Below the pieces are notes generated by a model that was not told the DNA's origin, did not search any database, and was given only the letters and a program-made list of their open reading frames with translations. Below are positions 40,990 to 49,986 of a stretch of 56,863 nt of DNA, one piece after another. Source of the DNA: VRUE01 sp033856195. Lineage in GTDB: Bacteria > Actinomycetota > Thermoleophilia > Solirubrobacterales > 70-9. Made by a program: the position numbers and the translations under genes. Every line of letters starts with the position of its first letter. Within the stretch, counting starts at the first letter, position 1. The DNA lies in the NCBI GenBank assembly GCA_033856195.1, contig JAWVFL010000011.1, forward strand, positions 1 through 56,863. The letters are read 5' to 3'.

Positions 40990-41943
40990 ATGCCCGCCGA
41001 GTCTGTTTTCACCCCCGATATATGTGGGCCGAGACGGACTCAGCGGATTGAAGGGGAGGTGGCGCGGCTGGCGGAGGAACAGCACGGGGTTGTGGGGCGG
41101 CGGCAGCTGATGGATATTGGGCTAAGCGAACGTGCTGTTGAGCACCGCATCGCGATGGGTCGGCTGCATCGGGTGGCGCGCGGGGTATATGCGGTCGGGC
41201 ACGGTCGAATCTCTCAGCTTGGGAAATGGATGGCAGCTGTGGTGGCCAGTGGACCAGGCGCTGTACTGAGCCACCGGTCTGCGGCGGCGCTGTGGGGTAT
41301 TCGCGGCTCGGCTGCTGGCGTCATGGATGTGACGGTTCCGCATAGGAGCACTTCTTCGGACCGGATTCGCCGCCATCTTGCTGCGCTGCCCACCGACGAG
41401 GTTGCGGTCCACGAAGGGATTGCAGTCACAACCGCCCCGCGCACGATCTTTGACCTTGCGGCCACGTCTTCGGTCGATCGGGTCGAGGGTGACATCCGCC
41501 AGATCGAATACCTGCGGCTCTATGACCGGCTGTCGCTCGTCGATATGGTCGATCGCTATCCCGGCCGGCGTGGGGTGCGGCGAGTACGGGCGGCGCTCGA
41601 TCGCATCGAAACGCTGCCCGCAGGTTGCACGAGAAGCCGCTTGGAGGAACGATTCCTCCCATTCCTGCGGCGCCACGATTTGCCGCGGCCGCGCCTCAAT
41701 GACTGGATCATGGTCGGTGAGCAGCGATTCCAGGTTGATTGCCATTGGCCCGGCACCGGGCAGGTGGTTGAGCTCGACAGTTGGGAAGCGCACGGAACGC
41801 GCTCCGCCTTCAGGGACGACCGCGCCCGCGATCGCGTCCTGGGTACCGCGGGCTATGCGGTGACTCGCATCTCCTGGGCTCAGCTCGACGACGAACCCGA
41901 GGCTGTTGCATCGGACCTACGTAAGCTCCTCGCACACCAATGA
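40990..41943 (+). CDS. AbiEi antitoxin-like N-domain with DUF559-type C-domain
   Basis: A 317-residue protein of a type common in actinobacteria. The N-terminal part is a winged helix of the AbiEi/type IV antitoxin kind (VARLAEEQHGVVGRRQLMDIGLSERAVEHRI, VARGVYAVGH). VLSHRSAAALWGI and TTAPRTIFDLAATS follow. The C-terminal part resembles DUF559/very-short-patch-repair-like nuclease folds (RLEERFLPFLRRHDLPRPRLN, QVDCHWPGTGQVVELDSWEAHG, RDDRARDRVLGTAGYAVTRI). No AbiEii nucleotidyltransferase toxin is adjacent, so it is an orphan of unknown role. The first 20 residues are atypical; GTG 41059 could be the true start. The codon usage looks less GC-biased than the flanking leuA and leuC. Confidence 0.8.
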   Translation: MPAESVFTPDICGPRRTQRIEGEVARLAEEQHGVVGRRQLMDIGLSERAVEHRIAMGRLHRVARGVYAVGHGRISQLGKWMAAVVASGPGAVLSHRSAAALWGIRGSAAGVMDVTVPHRSTSSDRIRRHLAALPTDEVAVHEGIAVTTAPRTIFDLAATSSVDRVEGDIRQIEYLRLYDRLSLVDMVDRYPGRRGVRRVRAALDRIETLPAGCTRSRLEERFLPFLRRHDLPRPRLNDWIMVGEQRFQVDCHWPGTGQVVELDSWEAHGTRSAFRDDRARDRVLGTAGYAVTRISWAQLDDEPEAVASDLRKLLAHQ

Positions 41944-41960
41944 ATTACAAACGTATGTGA

Positions 41961-41966
41961 TAGCTT
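41961..41966 (+). promoter_or_regulatory. -10 box TAGCTT for the XRE-cupin regulator
   Basis: TAGCTT is followed by 6 nt and an in-frame ATC at 41973. The box sits in a short imperfect dyad TGTGATAGCTTACA (41956-41969), which could be an autoregulatory site. Confidence 0.4.
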
Positions 41967-42068
41967 ACAGGCATCACCGCCACTGCAAACAAGCGTCCCG
42001 GTCAAGCTGCCGCCTCCGCGAGCGACACGGCCGCGATCGGCGACCGGATCCATGCCCTGCGCGAGGCG

Positions 42069-42587
42069 ATGGGACTGTCGCTGCGAGACCTGGGTGAGCG
42101 CGCCGGAGTGAGCGCCCCGATGCTGTCGCAGGTTGAGCGGGGGGAGACGAGCCCGACGTTGGCCGTGGCGGCGAAGATCGCCGCCGGGCTGGAGCTGACG
42201 CTGTCGCAGCTGCTGCGGCTCGACGAGGGCGAGCACGTCGCGGTTAGTCGCGCTGGCGAGAGGCGGCTGCTGGAGCGGGGCGGTCATCGCTTCGAGGAGC
42301 TGACCCCGCCACTCCCCGGCCAGCGCGCAGACGTCTCGCTGCACACGCTTGAGGCCGGGGCGACGACTGGCGGTCGCGATGACCCGCCGATGCACGAGCC
42401 TGGCAGCCGCGAGACCGCGGTCGTACTCGCCGGCACGCTGGCGCTGGTCGTCGACGGCACGCGCCACCAGCTGAACGAGGGGGACAGCGTCACCTTCGAT
42501 GCCGATCTTCCCCATCATTTCGAGAACGAAGGCGAGGAGCCGACGCGCTTCTTCGCCGTAATCGCCGCAGGGCTGAGGAGGTCGTGA
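42069..42587 (+). CDS. XRE-family regulator with C-terminal cupin domain
   Basis: A DNA-binding helix-turn-helix (LSLRDLGERAGVSAPMLSQVERGETSPTL) is joined to a cupin sensor domain (AGATTGGRDDPPMHEPGSRETAVVLAGTLALVVDG and LNEGDSVTFDADLPHHFENEG). 172 residues are counted from ATG 42069. The first helix of the HTH (IGDRIHALREAMG) lies partly upstream of this ATG in the same frame, with no ATG, GTG or TTG back to the TAG at 41961. ATC 41973 after the TAGCTT box would give a full-length protein of 204 residues. The stop overlaps the leuC ATG (TGATG), so it is translated together with leuCD and is a candidate regulator of leucine genes. Confidence 0.85.
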   Translation: MGLSLRDLGERAGVSAPMLSQVERGETSPTLAVAAKIAAGLELTLSQLLRLDEGEHVAVSRAGERRLLERGGHRFEELTPPLPGQRADVSLHTLEAGATTGGRDDPPMHEPGSRETAVVLAGTLALVVDGTRHQLNEGDSVTFDADLPHHFENEGEEPTRFFAVIAAGLRRS

Positions 42588-43972
42588 TGCCGCAAACCAT
42601 GTTCGACAAGCTTTGGGAGGCGCACGAGGTCTCCGACGGTCTGATCTACATCGACCTGCACCTGGTCCACGAGGTCACCTCGCCGCAGGCCTTCGATGGG
42701 CTGCGCCTAGCCAACCGCCCGCTACGCCGTCCCGACAAGACGATCGCCACCGCCGATCACAACGTGCCAACCGACGGCACGATGGCCGCCCGACTGATCG
42801 CTGACGAGCTCTCCCGCGTCCAGGTGGAGACCCTGGAGCGCAACTGCGAGGAGTTCGGCATTCCGATCTACTCGCTGGGCTCCGACCGTCAGGGCATCGT
42901 CCACGTGATCGGCCCGGAGCTGGGCGTGACCCAGCCCGGCATGACGATCGTCTGCGGCGACAGCCACACGTCCACGCATGGCGCCTTCGGCGCACTCGCC
43001 TTCGGCATCGGCACCTCCGAGGTCGAGCACGTGCTGGCCACGCAGTGCCTGGTGCAGAAGCGGCCGAAGACGATGCGGATCTCCTACTCGGGCGAGCTGG
43101 GCGCCGGCGTCACGCCAAAGGACCTGATCCTGGCGACGATCGGCCGCCTCGGCACCGGGGGCATGGTCGGCCACGCGGTCGAGTACGCAGGGCCGGCGAT
43201 CGAGTCGCTCTCGATGCCGGGGCGGATGACCGTCTGCAACATGACGATCGAGGGCGGTGGCCGGGCCGGCATGATCGCCCCCGACGAGAAGACCTTCGAG
43301 TGGGTTCGCGGCCGCCCAGCGGCCCCGGAGGACTTCGACGCCGCGGTCGAACGCTGGCGCCAGCTGCCAACCGACGAGGGAACCAGCTTCGACACCGAGG
43401 TCGAGGTCGATGCTGCGGCGATCTCGCCGATGGTGACCTGGGGCACGACGCCGGGGATGGTGGTCGAGGTCACCGACGCGGTCCCCGACCCCGCCGCGAT
43501 GGACTCGCCGGCCGACCGCGAGTCGGCCGAACGCGCCCTCGCCTACATGGCGCTCGAGCCCGGCACGCCGATGATCGAGGTGGCGCCCGAACGCGTCTTC
43601 ATCGGCTCCTGCACCAACTCGCGGATCGAGGACCTGCGTGAGGCGGCGGAGATCGTCGACGGCCGCAAGGTCGCCAGCTCGGTGCGGGCAATGGTCGTCC
43701 CCGGCTCACAGCAGGTCAAGGCGGCCGCGGAGGCAGAGGGTCTGCACGATGTCTTCCGATCCGCCGGCTTCGAATGGCGCGAGGCGGGCTGCTCGATGTG
43801 CCTGGGCATGAACCCGGACATCCTCATGGAGGGCGAGCGCTGCGCGTCCACCTCGAATCGCAACTTCGAGGGGCGGCAGGGCAAGGGCGGGCGCACCCAC
43901 CTGGTCAGCCCGAAGATGGCGGCCGCGGCTGCCGTCGAGGGTCATTTCGTCGACATCAGGGATTGGAGCTAG
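42587..43972 (+). CDS. leuC: 3-Isopropylmalate dehydratase large subunit
   Basis: An aconitase-family [4Fe-4S] enzyme subunit of 461 residues that isomerises 2- to 3-isopropylmalate. The cluster cysteines are in FIGSCTNSRIEDLREAAE and EAGCSMCLGMNPD. ATADHNVPTDGT, VCGDSHTSTHGAFGALAFGIGTSEVEHVLATQ and SNRNFEGRQGKGGRTHLVSP are family blocks. GAGGAGG lies 6-7 nt before the ATG within the regulator gene. The gene overlaps the regulator by one base and is followed by leuD after 2 nt. Confidence 0.96.
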   Translation: MPQTMFDKLWEAHEVSDGLIYIDLHLVHEVTSPQAFDGLRLANRPLRRPDKTIATADHNVPTDGTMAARLIADELSRVQVETLERNCEEFGIPIYSLGSDRQGIVHVIGPELGVTQPGMTIVCGDSHTSTHGAFGALAFGIGTSEVEHVLATQCLVQKRPKTMRISYSGELGAGVTPKDLILATIGRLGTGGMVGHAVEYAGPAIESLSMPGRMTVCNMTIEGGGRAGMIAPDEKTFEWVRGRPAAPEDFDAAVERWRQLPTDEGTSFDTEVEVDAAAISPMVTWGTTPGMVVEVTDAVPDPAAMDSPADRESAERALAYMALEPGTPMIEVAPERVFIGSCTNSRIEDLREAAEIVDGRKVASSVRAMVVPGSQQVKAAAEAEGLHDVFRSAGFEWREAGCSMCLGMNPDILMEGERCASTSNRNFEGRQGKGGRTHLVSPKMAAAAAVEGHFVDIRDWS

Positions 43973-43974
43973 GA

Positions 43975-44538
43975 ATGCGACCGATAGACGTGATCGAGGG
44001 CAAGGTCTCGGTGCTGGACCGCGCCGACGTCGACACCGACCAGATCATCCCCAAGCAGTTCCTCAAGCGGGTCGAGCGGACCGGTTTCGGCGAGTTCCTC
44101 TTCTACGACTGGATTCGTGACGGCGAGATCGAGCTCGAGCCGAACCCAATCCTGGTCGCGGGTCGGAACTTCGGCTGCGGCTCCTCGCGTGAGCACGCTC
44201 CCTGGGCGCTGGAGGACTTCGGCTTCCAGGCGATCGTCGCGCCCTCCTTCGCCGACATCTTCTATTCCAACTGCACCAAGATCGGACTGCTGCCGGCGAT
44301 CCTCGACGAGGAGCATTGCCGCGCCGTTGCCGAAGCGGGGGAGGCCCGCATCGACGTCGACGACGAGACGGTCACCTGCGCAGCCGGGGTCTTCGAGTTC
44401 GCGGTCGAGCCGGATGTCAAGCACCGCCTGCTCAACGGGCTGGACGACATCGGCATCACCCTGGAGAACGCCGGCGCGATCGACAGCTTCGAGCAGTCCG
44501 GCGGCGCCGAGCGCGGCCCGGTCACGACGGCGCTCTGA
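43975..44538 (+). CDS. leuD: 3-Isopropylmalate dehydratase small subunit
   Basis: The swivel-domain partner of LeuC, 187 residues. LDRADVDTDQIIPKQFLKRVERTGFG and ILVAGRNFGCGSSREHAPWAL (active-site loop) are diagnostic. AIVAPSFADIFYSNCTKIGLLP completes the fold. The AGGA of the intergenic TAGGA gives the ribosome-binding site. The preceding stop (leuC) is 2 nt away; a methyltransferase gene follows after 9 nt. Confidence 0.96.
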   Translation: MRPIDVIEGKVSVLDRADVDTDQIIPKQFLKRVERTGFGEFLFYDWIRDGEIELEPNPILVAGRNFGCGSSREHAPWALEDFGFQAIVAPSFADIFYSNCTKIGLLPAILDEEHCRAVAEAGEARIDVDDETVTCAAGVFEFAVEPDVKHRLLNGLDDIGITLENAGAIDSFEQSGGAERGPVTTAL

Positions 44539-44547
44539 GGAGGCTGG

Positions 44548-45333
44548 ATGGCCGGCGCGATGAACTCCGGCCCGCGCGAGTGGGACGCGGAGACCTACGA
44601 CGCGATCTCCGATCCCCAGTTCAGCTGGGGCATGGAGGTGCTGGAGCGGCTCGAGCTGCACGGCGACGAGGACGCGATCGACGCCGGCTGCGGCTCCGGC
44701 CGCGTTGCCGAGCAGCTGCTGGGGCGCCTGCCGGAGGGCAGCCTCCTCGCCGTCGATGCTTCCGAGGCGATGGTGAAGAAGGCGCGGGAGCGGCTGGGAG
44801 CGCACGCCTCCTATCTGGTCGCCGATCTCTCTGAGCTGCAGGTCACAGAGCCGGTCGATCTGGTCTTCTCCACCGCGACCTTCCACTGGATCCTCGACCA
44901 CGAGCGTCTCTTTGCTCGCCTGCACGCGGCACTGCGGCCCGGCGGGCGACTGGTTGCCCAGTGCGGTGGACTCGGCAACGTCGCCGAGCACGCGCGAGCG
45001 ATCGCGACTGTTGCGACGCGCGATGAGTACGCGCGTTATTTCGACGGCATGACGCTGATGTGGAACTTCGCTGGACCCGAGGAAACCGAGTCGCGCCTGC
45101 GCCAGGCAGGCTTCTCCGAGGCTCGCTGCTGGCTCGAGCCAAAGCCCGTCACCCCAGCCGGCCCACTGCGCTTCACGATGACCGTCACGCTCGGCCCTCA
45201 TCTGGCGCGCCTGCCCGAGGAGCTGCGGCAGCCCTTTGCCGAAGCGATTCTCGACCAGTCGCCCGAGCCCCTCACCCTCGATTACGTGCGCCTCAACATC
45301 GAGGCCCGTGCCGGCGCCAGCGCCAGCTCATGA
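44548..45333 (+). CDS. Class I SAM-dependent methyltransferase (trans-aconitate methyltransferase-like)
   Basis: A 261-residue Rossmann methyltransferase. AIDAGCGSGRVAEQLLGRLP is motif I, LLAVDASEAMVKKARERL motif II, and LVFSTATFHWILDHERLFARL with LRPGGRLVAQCGGLG later motifs. FHWILDHERLF is the pattern of Tam-like enzymes. Tam methylates trans-aconitate, a spontaneous aconitase by-product, and in yeast a homologue (Tmt1) also methylates isopropylmalate. Its place between leuD and leuB, with GAGG 6 nt before the ATG, makes an isopropylmalate-like substrate attractive but unproven. ATG 44560 is an alternative start. Confidence 0.82.
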   Translation: MAGAMNSGPREWDAETYDAISDPQFSWGMEVLERLELHGDEDAIDAGCGSGRVAEQLLGRLPEGSLLAVDASEAMVKKARERLGAHASYLVADLSELQVTEPVDLVFSTATFHWILDHERLFARLHAALRPGGRLVAQCGGLGNVAEHARAIATVATRDEYARYFDGMTLMWNFAGPEETESRLRQAGFSEARCWLEPKPVTPAGPLRFTMTVTLGPHLARLPEELRQPFAEAILDQSPEPLTLDYVRLNIEARAGASASS

Positions 45334-45388
45334 CCCGGAGGTCGCGGGTTCGACGGCGTGTGGGGGGTCTGCGTAAAGTGCCGCTCCG

Positions 45389-46462
45389 ATGAGCCCTCCC
45401 CGCATAGTCCTGCTTCCCGGCGATGGCATCGGGCCCGAGATCGTCGGCGCCGCCAAGCGCCTACTCGAGGAGCTTGGGGAGTTCGAGTTCAGCGAGCACC
45501 TGATGGGCGGCTGCTCGATTGATGCTCACGGCATAGCGCTCACGGACGAGGTTCTCGAGGCCTGCCGGGCGTCCGACGCGGTGCTGCTCGGCGCGGTGGG
45601 CGGGCCCAAATGGGAGACCACCGACCCCGATGCCCCCCGTCCCGAGCAGGGCCTGCTCGGCCTGCGCAAGGGCATGGGCCTATACGCCAACCTGCGCCCT
45701 GTGCGGCCGAGTCCGGCCTTGGTCTCCGCCAGCCCCTTGCGCGAGGACCGCATCGCCGGCACCGACCTGCTCGTCGTCCGCGAGCTGACCGGCGGCATCT
45801 ACTTCGGCGACAGCGGTCGCGACGGCGATTCGGCTCACGACACCTGTGAGTACTCGGCCAGCGAAATCGAGCGGATTGCCCGGGTCGGCTTCGAGGCCGC
45901 CCAGCGCCGCTCCGGCGACTCGGATCGCACGCCGCGTGTCACCTCGGTCGACAAGGCCAATGTTCTGGAGACCTCCCGCCTCTGGCGCGAGGTGGTCGGC
46001 CGCGTCGCGCCCGACTATCCCGACGTCGCGCTCAACCACCTGCTGGTCGACAACGCCGCGATGCAGCTCGTCTCGCGCCCGGCCGAGTTCGACGTGATCG
46101 TCACCGAGAACCTCTTCGGCGACATCCTCAGCGACGAGTCGGCGATGCTGACCGGCTCTCTGGGAATGCTGCCCTCGGCCAGCCTGGGGGCCGATGGCGA
46201 GCCGGGGCTCTTCGAGCCGGTCCACGGCTCCGCTCCCGACATCGCGGGGCAGGGAATCGCCAATCCGCTGGCCACCTTCCTCTCGGCGGCGATGATGCTG
46301 CGCCACGGTTTGGGCCGCGCGGATGACACGTCGCGGATCGAGGCCGCCGTCGACGCAGTGCTGGACCGCGGCCTCCGCACCCCGGACTTGGCGGGCGAGG
46401 GGGAAGCCGCGGTCGGCACCGACGAGGTGACCGAGGCCGTGCTGGCCGAGCTAAGAAGCTAG
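45389..46462 (+). CDS. leuB: 3-Isopropylmalate dehydrogenase
   Basis: It oxidises and decarboxylates 3-isopropylmalate to the leucine keto acid using NAD. The 357 residues begin RIVLLPGDGIGPEIV. GGPKWETTDPDAPRPEQGLLGLRKGMGLYANLRPV is the substrate loop. DKANVLETSRLWREVV, VDNAAMQLVSRPAEFDVIVTENLFGDILSDE (metal Asp residues) and EPVHGSAPDIAGQGIANPLA (NAD specificity) complete the family set. TAAAGT 9 nt before the ATG may be a -10. Its stop TAG shares the palindrome CTAG with the stop of the convergent gene. Confidence 0.96.
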   Translation: MSPPRIVLLPGDGIGPEIVGAAKRLLEELGEFEFSEHLMGGCSIDAHGIALTDEVLEACRASDAVLLGAVGGPKWETTDPDAPRPEQGLLGLRKGMGLYANLRPVRPSPALVSASPLREDRIAGTDLLVVRELTGGIYFGDSGRDGDSAHDTCEYSASEIERIARVGFEAAQRRSGDSDRTPRVTSVDKANVLETSRLWREVVGRVAPDYPDVALNHLLVDNAAMQLVSRPAEFDVIVTENLFGDILSDESAMLTGSLGMLPSASLGADGEPGLFEPVHGSAPDIAGQGIANPLATFLSAAMMLRHGLGRADDTSRIEAAVDAVLDRGLRTPDLAGEGEAAVGTDEVTEAVLAELRS

Positions 46463-47271
46463 GGCGCGGTTACCGCCCACTGGCCGGACTCGTAGAAGTT
46501 GCCGCCTTCGCCGATGGCTTCAAGGCCGAAACCCAGTCGACTCAGCGCGGCACCAAGAACCGTCAGTCCTGTATCCGAGAGATTTGTCCTGCTGGTGACG
46601 TAGATGCAGAGATGTCCCGCCCCCGCTTGGGGGGTCTGGCCGCCGCCACCGGCTATGCCTGCGCATTCCGCCGTCGTAGCTGTCGCAGGGTCGATGATGT
46701 GCGCCGTCGGCGTGTTCGCCAGCGGGAACTGGAAGGACTGGCCGAACTGGGCCCCATCGCCAGCCCCACCGCCGACGTTGAACATGCCCCGCAGCGTCTG
46801 ACCGCTCTTCAGCGTGCCGATCAGCGGGTCGATTTCATCGCTCAGCTTCGCCGCCGTCACGGAGCCTTTGCCGAGCTTGGCGCTGGTTACGGATTCATTA
46901 CCGAGCTTCGGCGTCGTCACCGCTTCGTTGTTCAGCTTGTTGGTCGTGACGACGCTGTTCTTGATCGTTTCGGCGATCACAGAGCCTTTTGCCAGCTTGG
47001 CGGTCGTCACGGCGCCGTTGCCGATGTTGCCTGGGCCGACCGAGTTGGCCGCGAGCTTGCCGTTGGTCACTGACTTCGGCGCCAGCTTGGCGCTGGTCAC
47101 GGCCTGCTTGCGGATCTTGGCCGCAGTGACGGCTCCCCGCTTCAGCTGCTTGGCCCCGACGCTGTTGCGGGGCAGGCCGGCGGCGACGGCGACGCCGCCG
47201 AGGGCGATGAATAGCGCCATCGTGGCGATCACGTTCGAATAACTGAGTCTCTGGCGAGCTGCGGTGAGCAT
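46459..47271 (-). CDS. Exported AVTxAKL-repeat protein
   Basis: A 270-residue protein of a kind I associate with Thermoleophilia. The N-terminus (RLSYSNVIATMALFIALGGVAVAAGLPRNSVG) is a signal/anchor helix. Residues about 38-140 are a run of imperfect 10-11-residue units such as GAVTAAKIRKQ, AVTSAKLAPKS, VTNGKLAANS and SVTSAKLGKG. Regular spacing of Val, Thr, Ala and Leu suggests a solenoid. The C-terminal 120 residues (LKSGQTLRGMFNVGG, GHLCIYVTSRTN) look like a globular beta domain with two or three cysteines. Function unknown; possibly surface structural. AGGAG lies 9 nt before the ATG. It is divergent from ilvE and convergent with leuB. Confidence 0.82.
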   Translation of the reverse strand: MLTAARQRLSYSNVIATMALFIALGGVAVAAGLPRNSVGAKQLKRGAVTAAKIRKQAVTSAKLAPKSVTNGKLAANSVGPGNIGNGAVTTAKLAKGSVIAETIKNSVVTTNKLNNEAVTTPKLGNESVTSAKLGKGSVTAAKLSDEIDPLIGTLKSGQTLRGMFNVGGGAGDGAQFGQSFQFPLANTPTAHIIDPATATTAECAGIAGGGGQTPQAGAGHLCIYVTSRTNLSDTGLTVLGAALSRLGFGLEAIGEGGNFYESGQWAVTAP

Positions 47272-47340
47272 GGTGGAGTCTCCTTTGCGGTTGACGCGGT
47301 CCTCTTCTTGGCTTGGCTCGAATGACCTTGCGCTATCGGG

Positions 47341-47346
47341 CATACT
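47341..47346 (+). promoter_or_regulatory. Possible -10 box CATACT for ilvE
   Basis: CATACT lies 9 nt before the ilvE ATG with no Shine-Dalgarno sequence between. It is a weaker match than the TANNNT boxes elsewhere. Confidence 0.25.
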
Positions 47347-47355
47347 TCCCCCAAC

Positions 47356-48306
47356 ATGGATACGGCCGAGTTGATCTGGCATAACGGAAAATTTGTGCCC
47401 TGGGAGGACGCCAAAGTGCACGTCCTCAGCCACGCGCTGCACTATGGGACCGGCGTCTTTGAGGGCGTTCGCTGCTATGAGACCGAGCGCGGTCCCGCCG
47501 TCTTCAGGCACGCCGACCACCTCGATCGCCTCGCCAAATCGGCCGAGCTCTACTACCTCGGCCTGCCCTACTCGACCGAGGAGATCGGCGAGGCGACGCG
47601 CGAGCTGATCCGCCGCAACGGTCTCGGCTCCTGCTACATCCGCCCGCTTGCCTTCCGCGGCTACGGCAGCCTGGGGCTCTACGCCACCGACGCGCCCGTC
47701 GACGTGATCATCGCCGCCTTCCCCTGGGGCGCCTACCTCGGCGAGGAGGGCCAGAAGCACGGCATCCGCGCCAAGGTTTCGAGCTGGCGCCGGATCGGCT
47801 CCGGCGGGCTGATCCCGCACGCCAAGGCCTCGGGCCAGTACCTCAACTCGATCCTGGCCAAGACCGAGTCGACCAATGCCGGCTATGAGGAGGCGATCCT
47901 GCTCGACGAGCGCGGCTTCGTCTGCGAGGGCTCCGGCGAGAACATCTTCCTGGTTCGCGACGGCCAGATCGTCACCCCGCCGCATGCTGCCTCGATCCTC
48001 GACGGGATCAACCGCAAGTCGGTGATCCAGATCGCCCGCGACCTCGGCTACACCGTGGTCGAGCGCGACGTCGCCCGCGCCGAGCTCTACCTGGCCGAGG
48101 AGATCTTCCTCACCGGCACGGCCGCCGAGCTGGTGCCGGTGCGCGAGATCGACGACCACCCGATCGGCGAGCCGGGCGAGATAACCCGCCACGTGCAGGC
48201 AAAGTTCGTCGACGCGCTCTACGGCCGCGCCGAGGAGTACCTGGAGTGGCTCGACTTCGTCGAGGTGCAGGCCGGGGCGGACGAGCCGAGTAAGGTCAGT
48301 TCCTGA
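47356..48306 (+). CDS. ilvE: Branched-chain amino acid aminotransferase
   Basis: A class IV PLP aminotransferase of 316 residues that makes Leu, Ile and Val from their keto acids. HALHYGTGVFEGVRCYET, YIRPLAFRGYGSLG, GGLIPHAKASGQYLNSILAK (PLP Lys157), EAILLDERGFVCEGSGENIF and LTGTAAELVPVREID are the family blocks. The D-amino-acid transaminase and aminodeoxychorismate lyase relatives lack this combination. The stop overlaps a short ORF leading into the cimA leader, so ilvE and cimA are probably co-transcribed. Confidence 0.95.
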   Translation: MDTAELIWHNGKFVPWEDAKVHVLSHALHYGTGVFEGVRCYETERGPAVFRHADHLDRLAKSAELYYLGLPYSTEEIGEATRELIRRNGLGSCYIRPLAFRGYGSLGLYATDAPVDVIIAAFPWGAYLGEEGQKHGIRAKVSSWRRIGSGGLIPHAKASGQYLNSILAKTESTNAGYEEAILLDERGFVCEGSGENIFLVRDGQIVTPPHAASILDGINRKSVIQIARDLGYTVVERDVARAELYLAEEIFLTGTAAELVPVREIDDHPIGEPGEITRHVQAKFVDALYGRAEEYLEWLDFVEVQAGADEPSKVSS

Positions 48307-48342
48307 TGTTTCTCCGTTTTGAGTTGATCGGGCGAATTACCG

Positions 48343-48398
48343 CAGCCGCCTAGCGGCTGGCGCGGCGATGCCGTGTGAGCGGGCCGAGAGGCCCTCAC
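48343..48398 (+). promoter_or_regulatory. Two hairpins in the cimA leader
   Basis: CAGCCGC-CTA-GCGGCTG (48343-48359) is a perfect 7-bp hairpin covering the stop of a 15-codon ORF (48306-48353, MFLRFELIGRITAAA). A second stem at 48375-48398 pairs GGGCC with GGCCC around GAGA and GTGA with TCAC. Together they fill the 120-nt gap between ilvE and cimA. An attenuation role is possible but the ORF holds only two Ile codons. Confidence 0.4.
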
Positions 48399-48426
48399 CC
48401 CGATCTCTCGAAGCGAAAGGCATCAG

Positions 48427-49982
<1,556 letters not shown>

Positions 49983-49986
<4 letters not shown>

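Noticed and set aside
46810..47170. Regular repeats resembling a CRISPR array
   Set aside because: The periodicity of about 30 nt comes from coding repeats (AVTxAKL units); units are degenerate and have no spacers.
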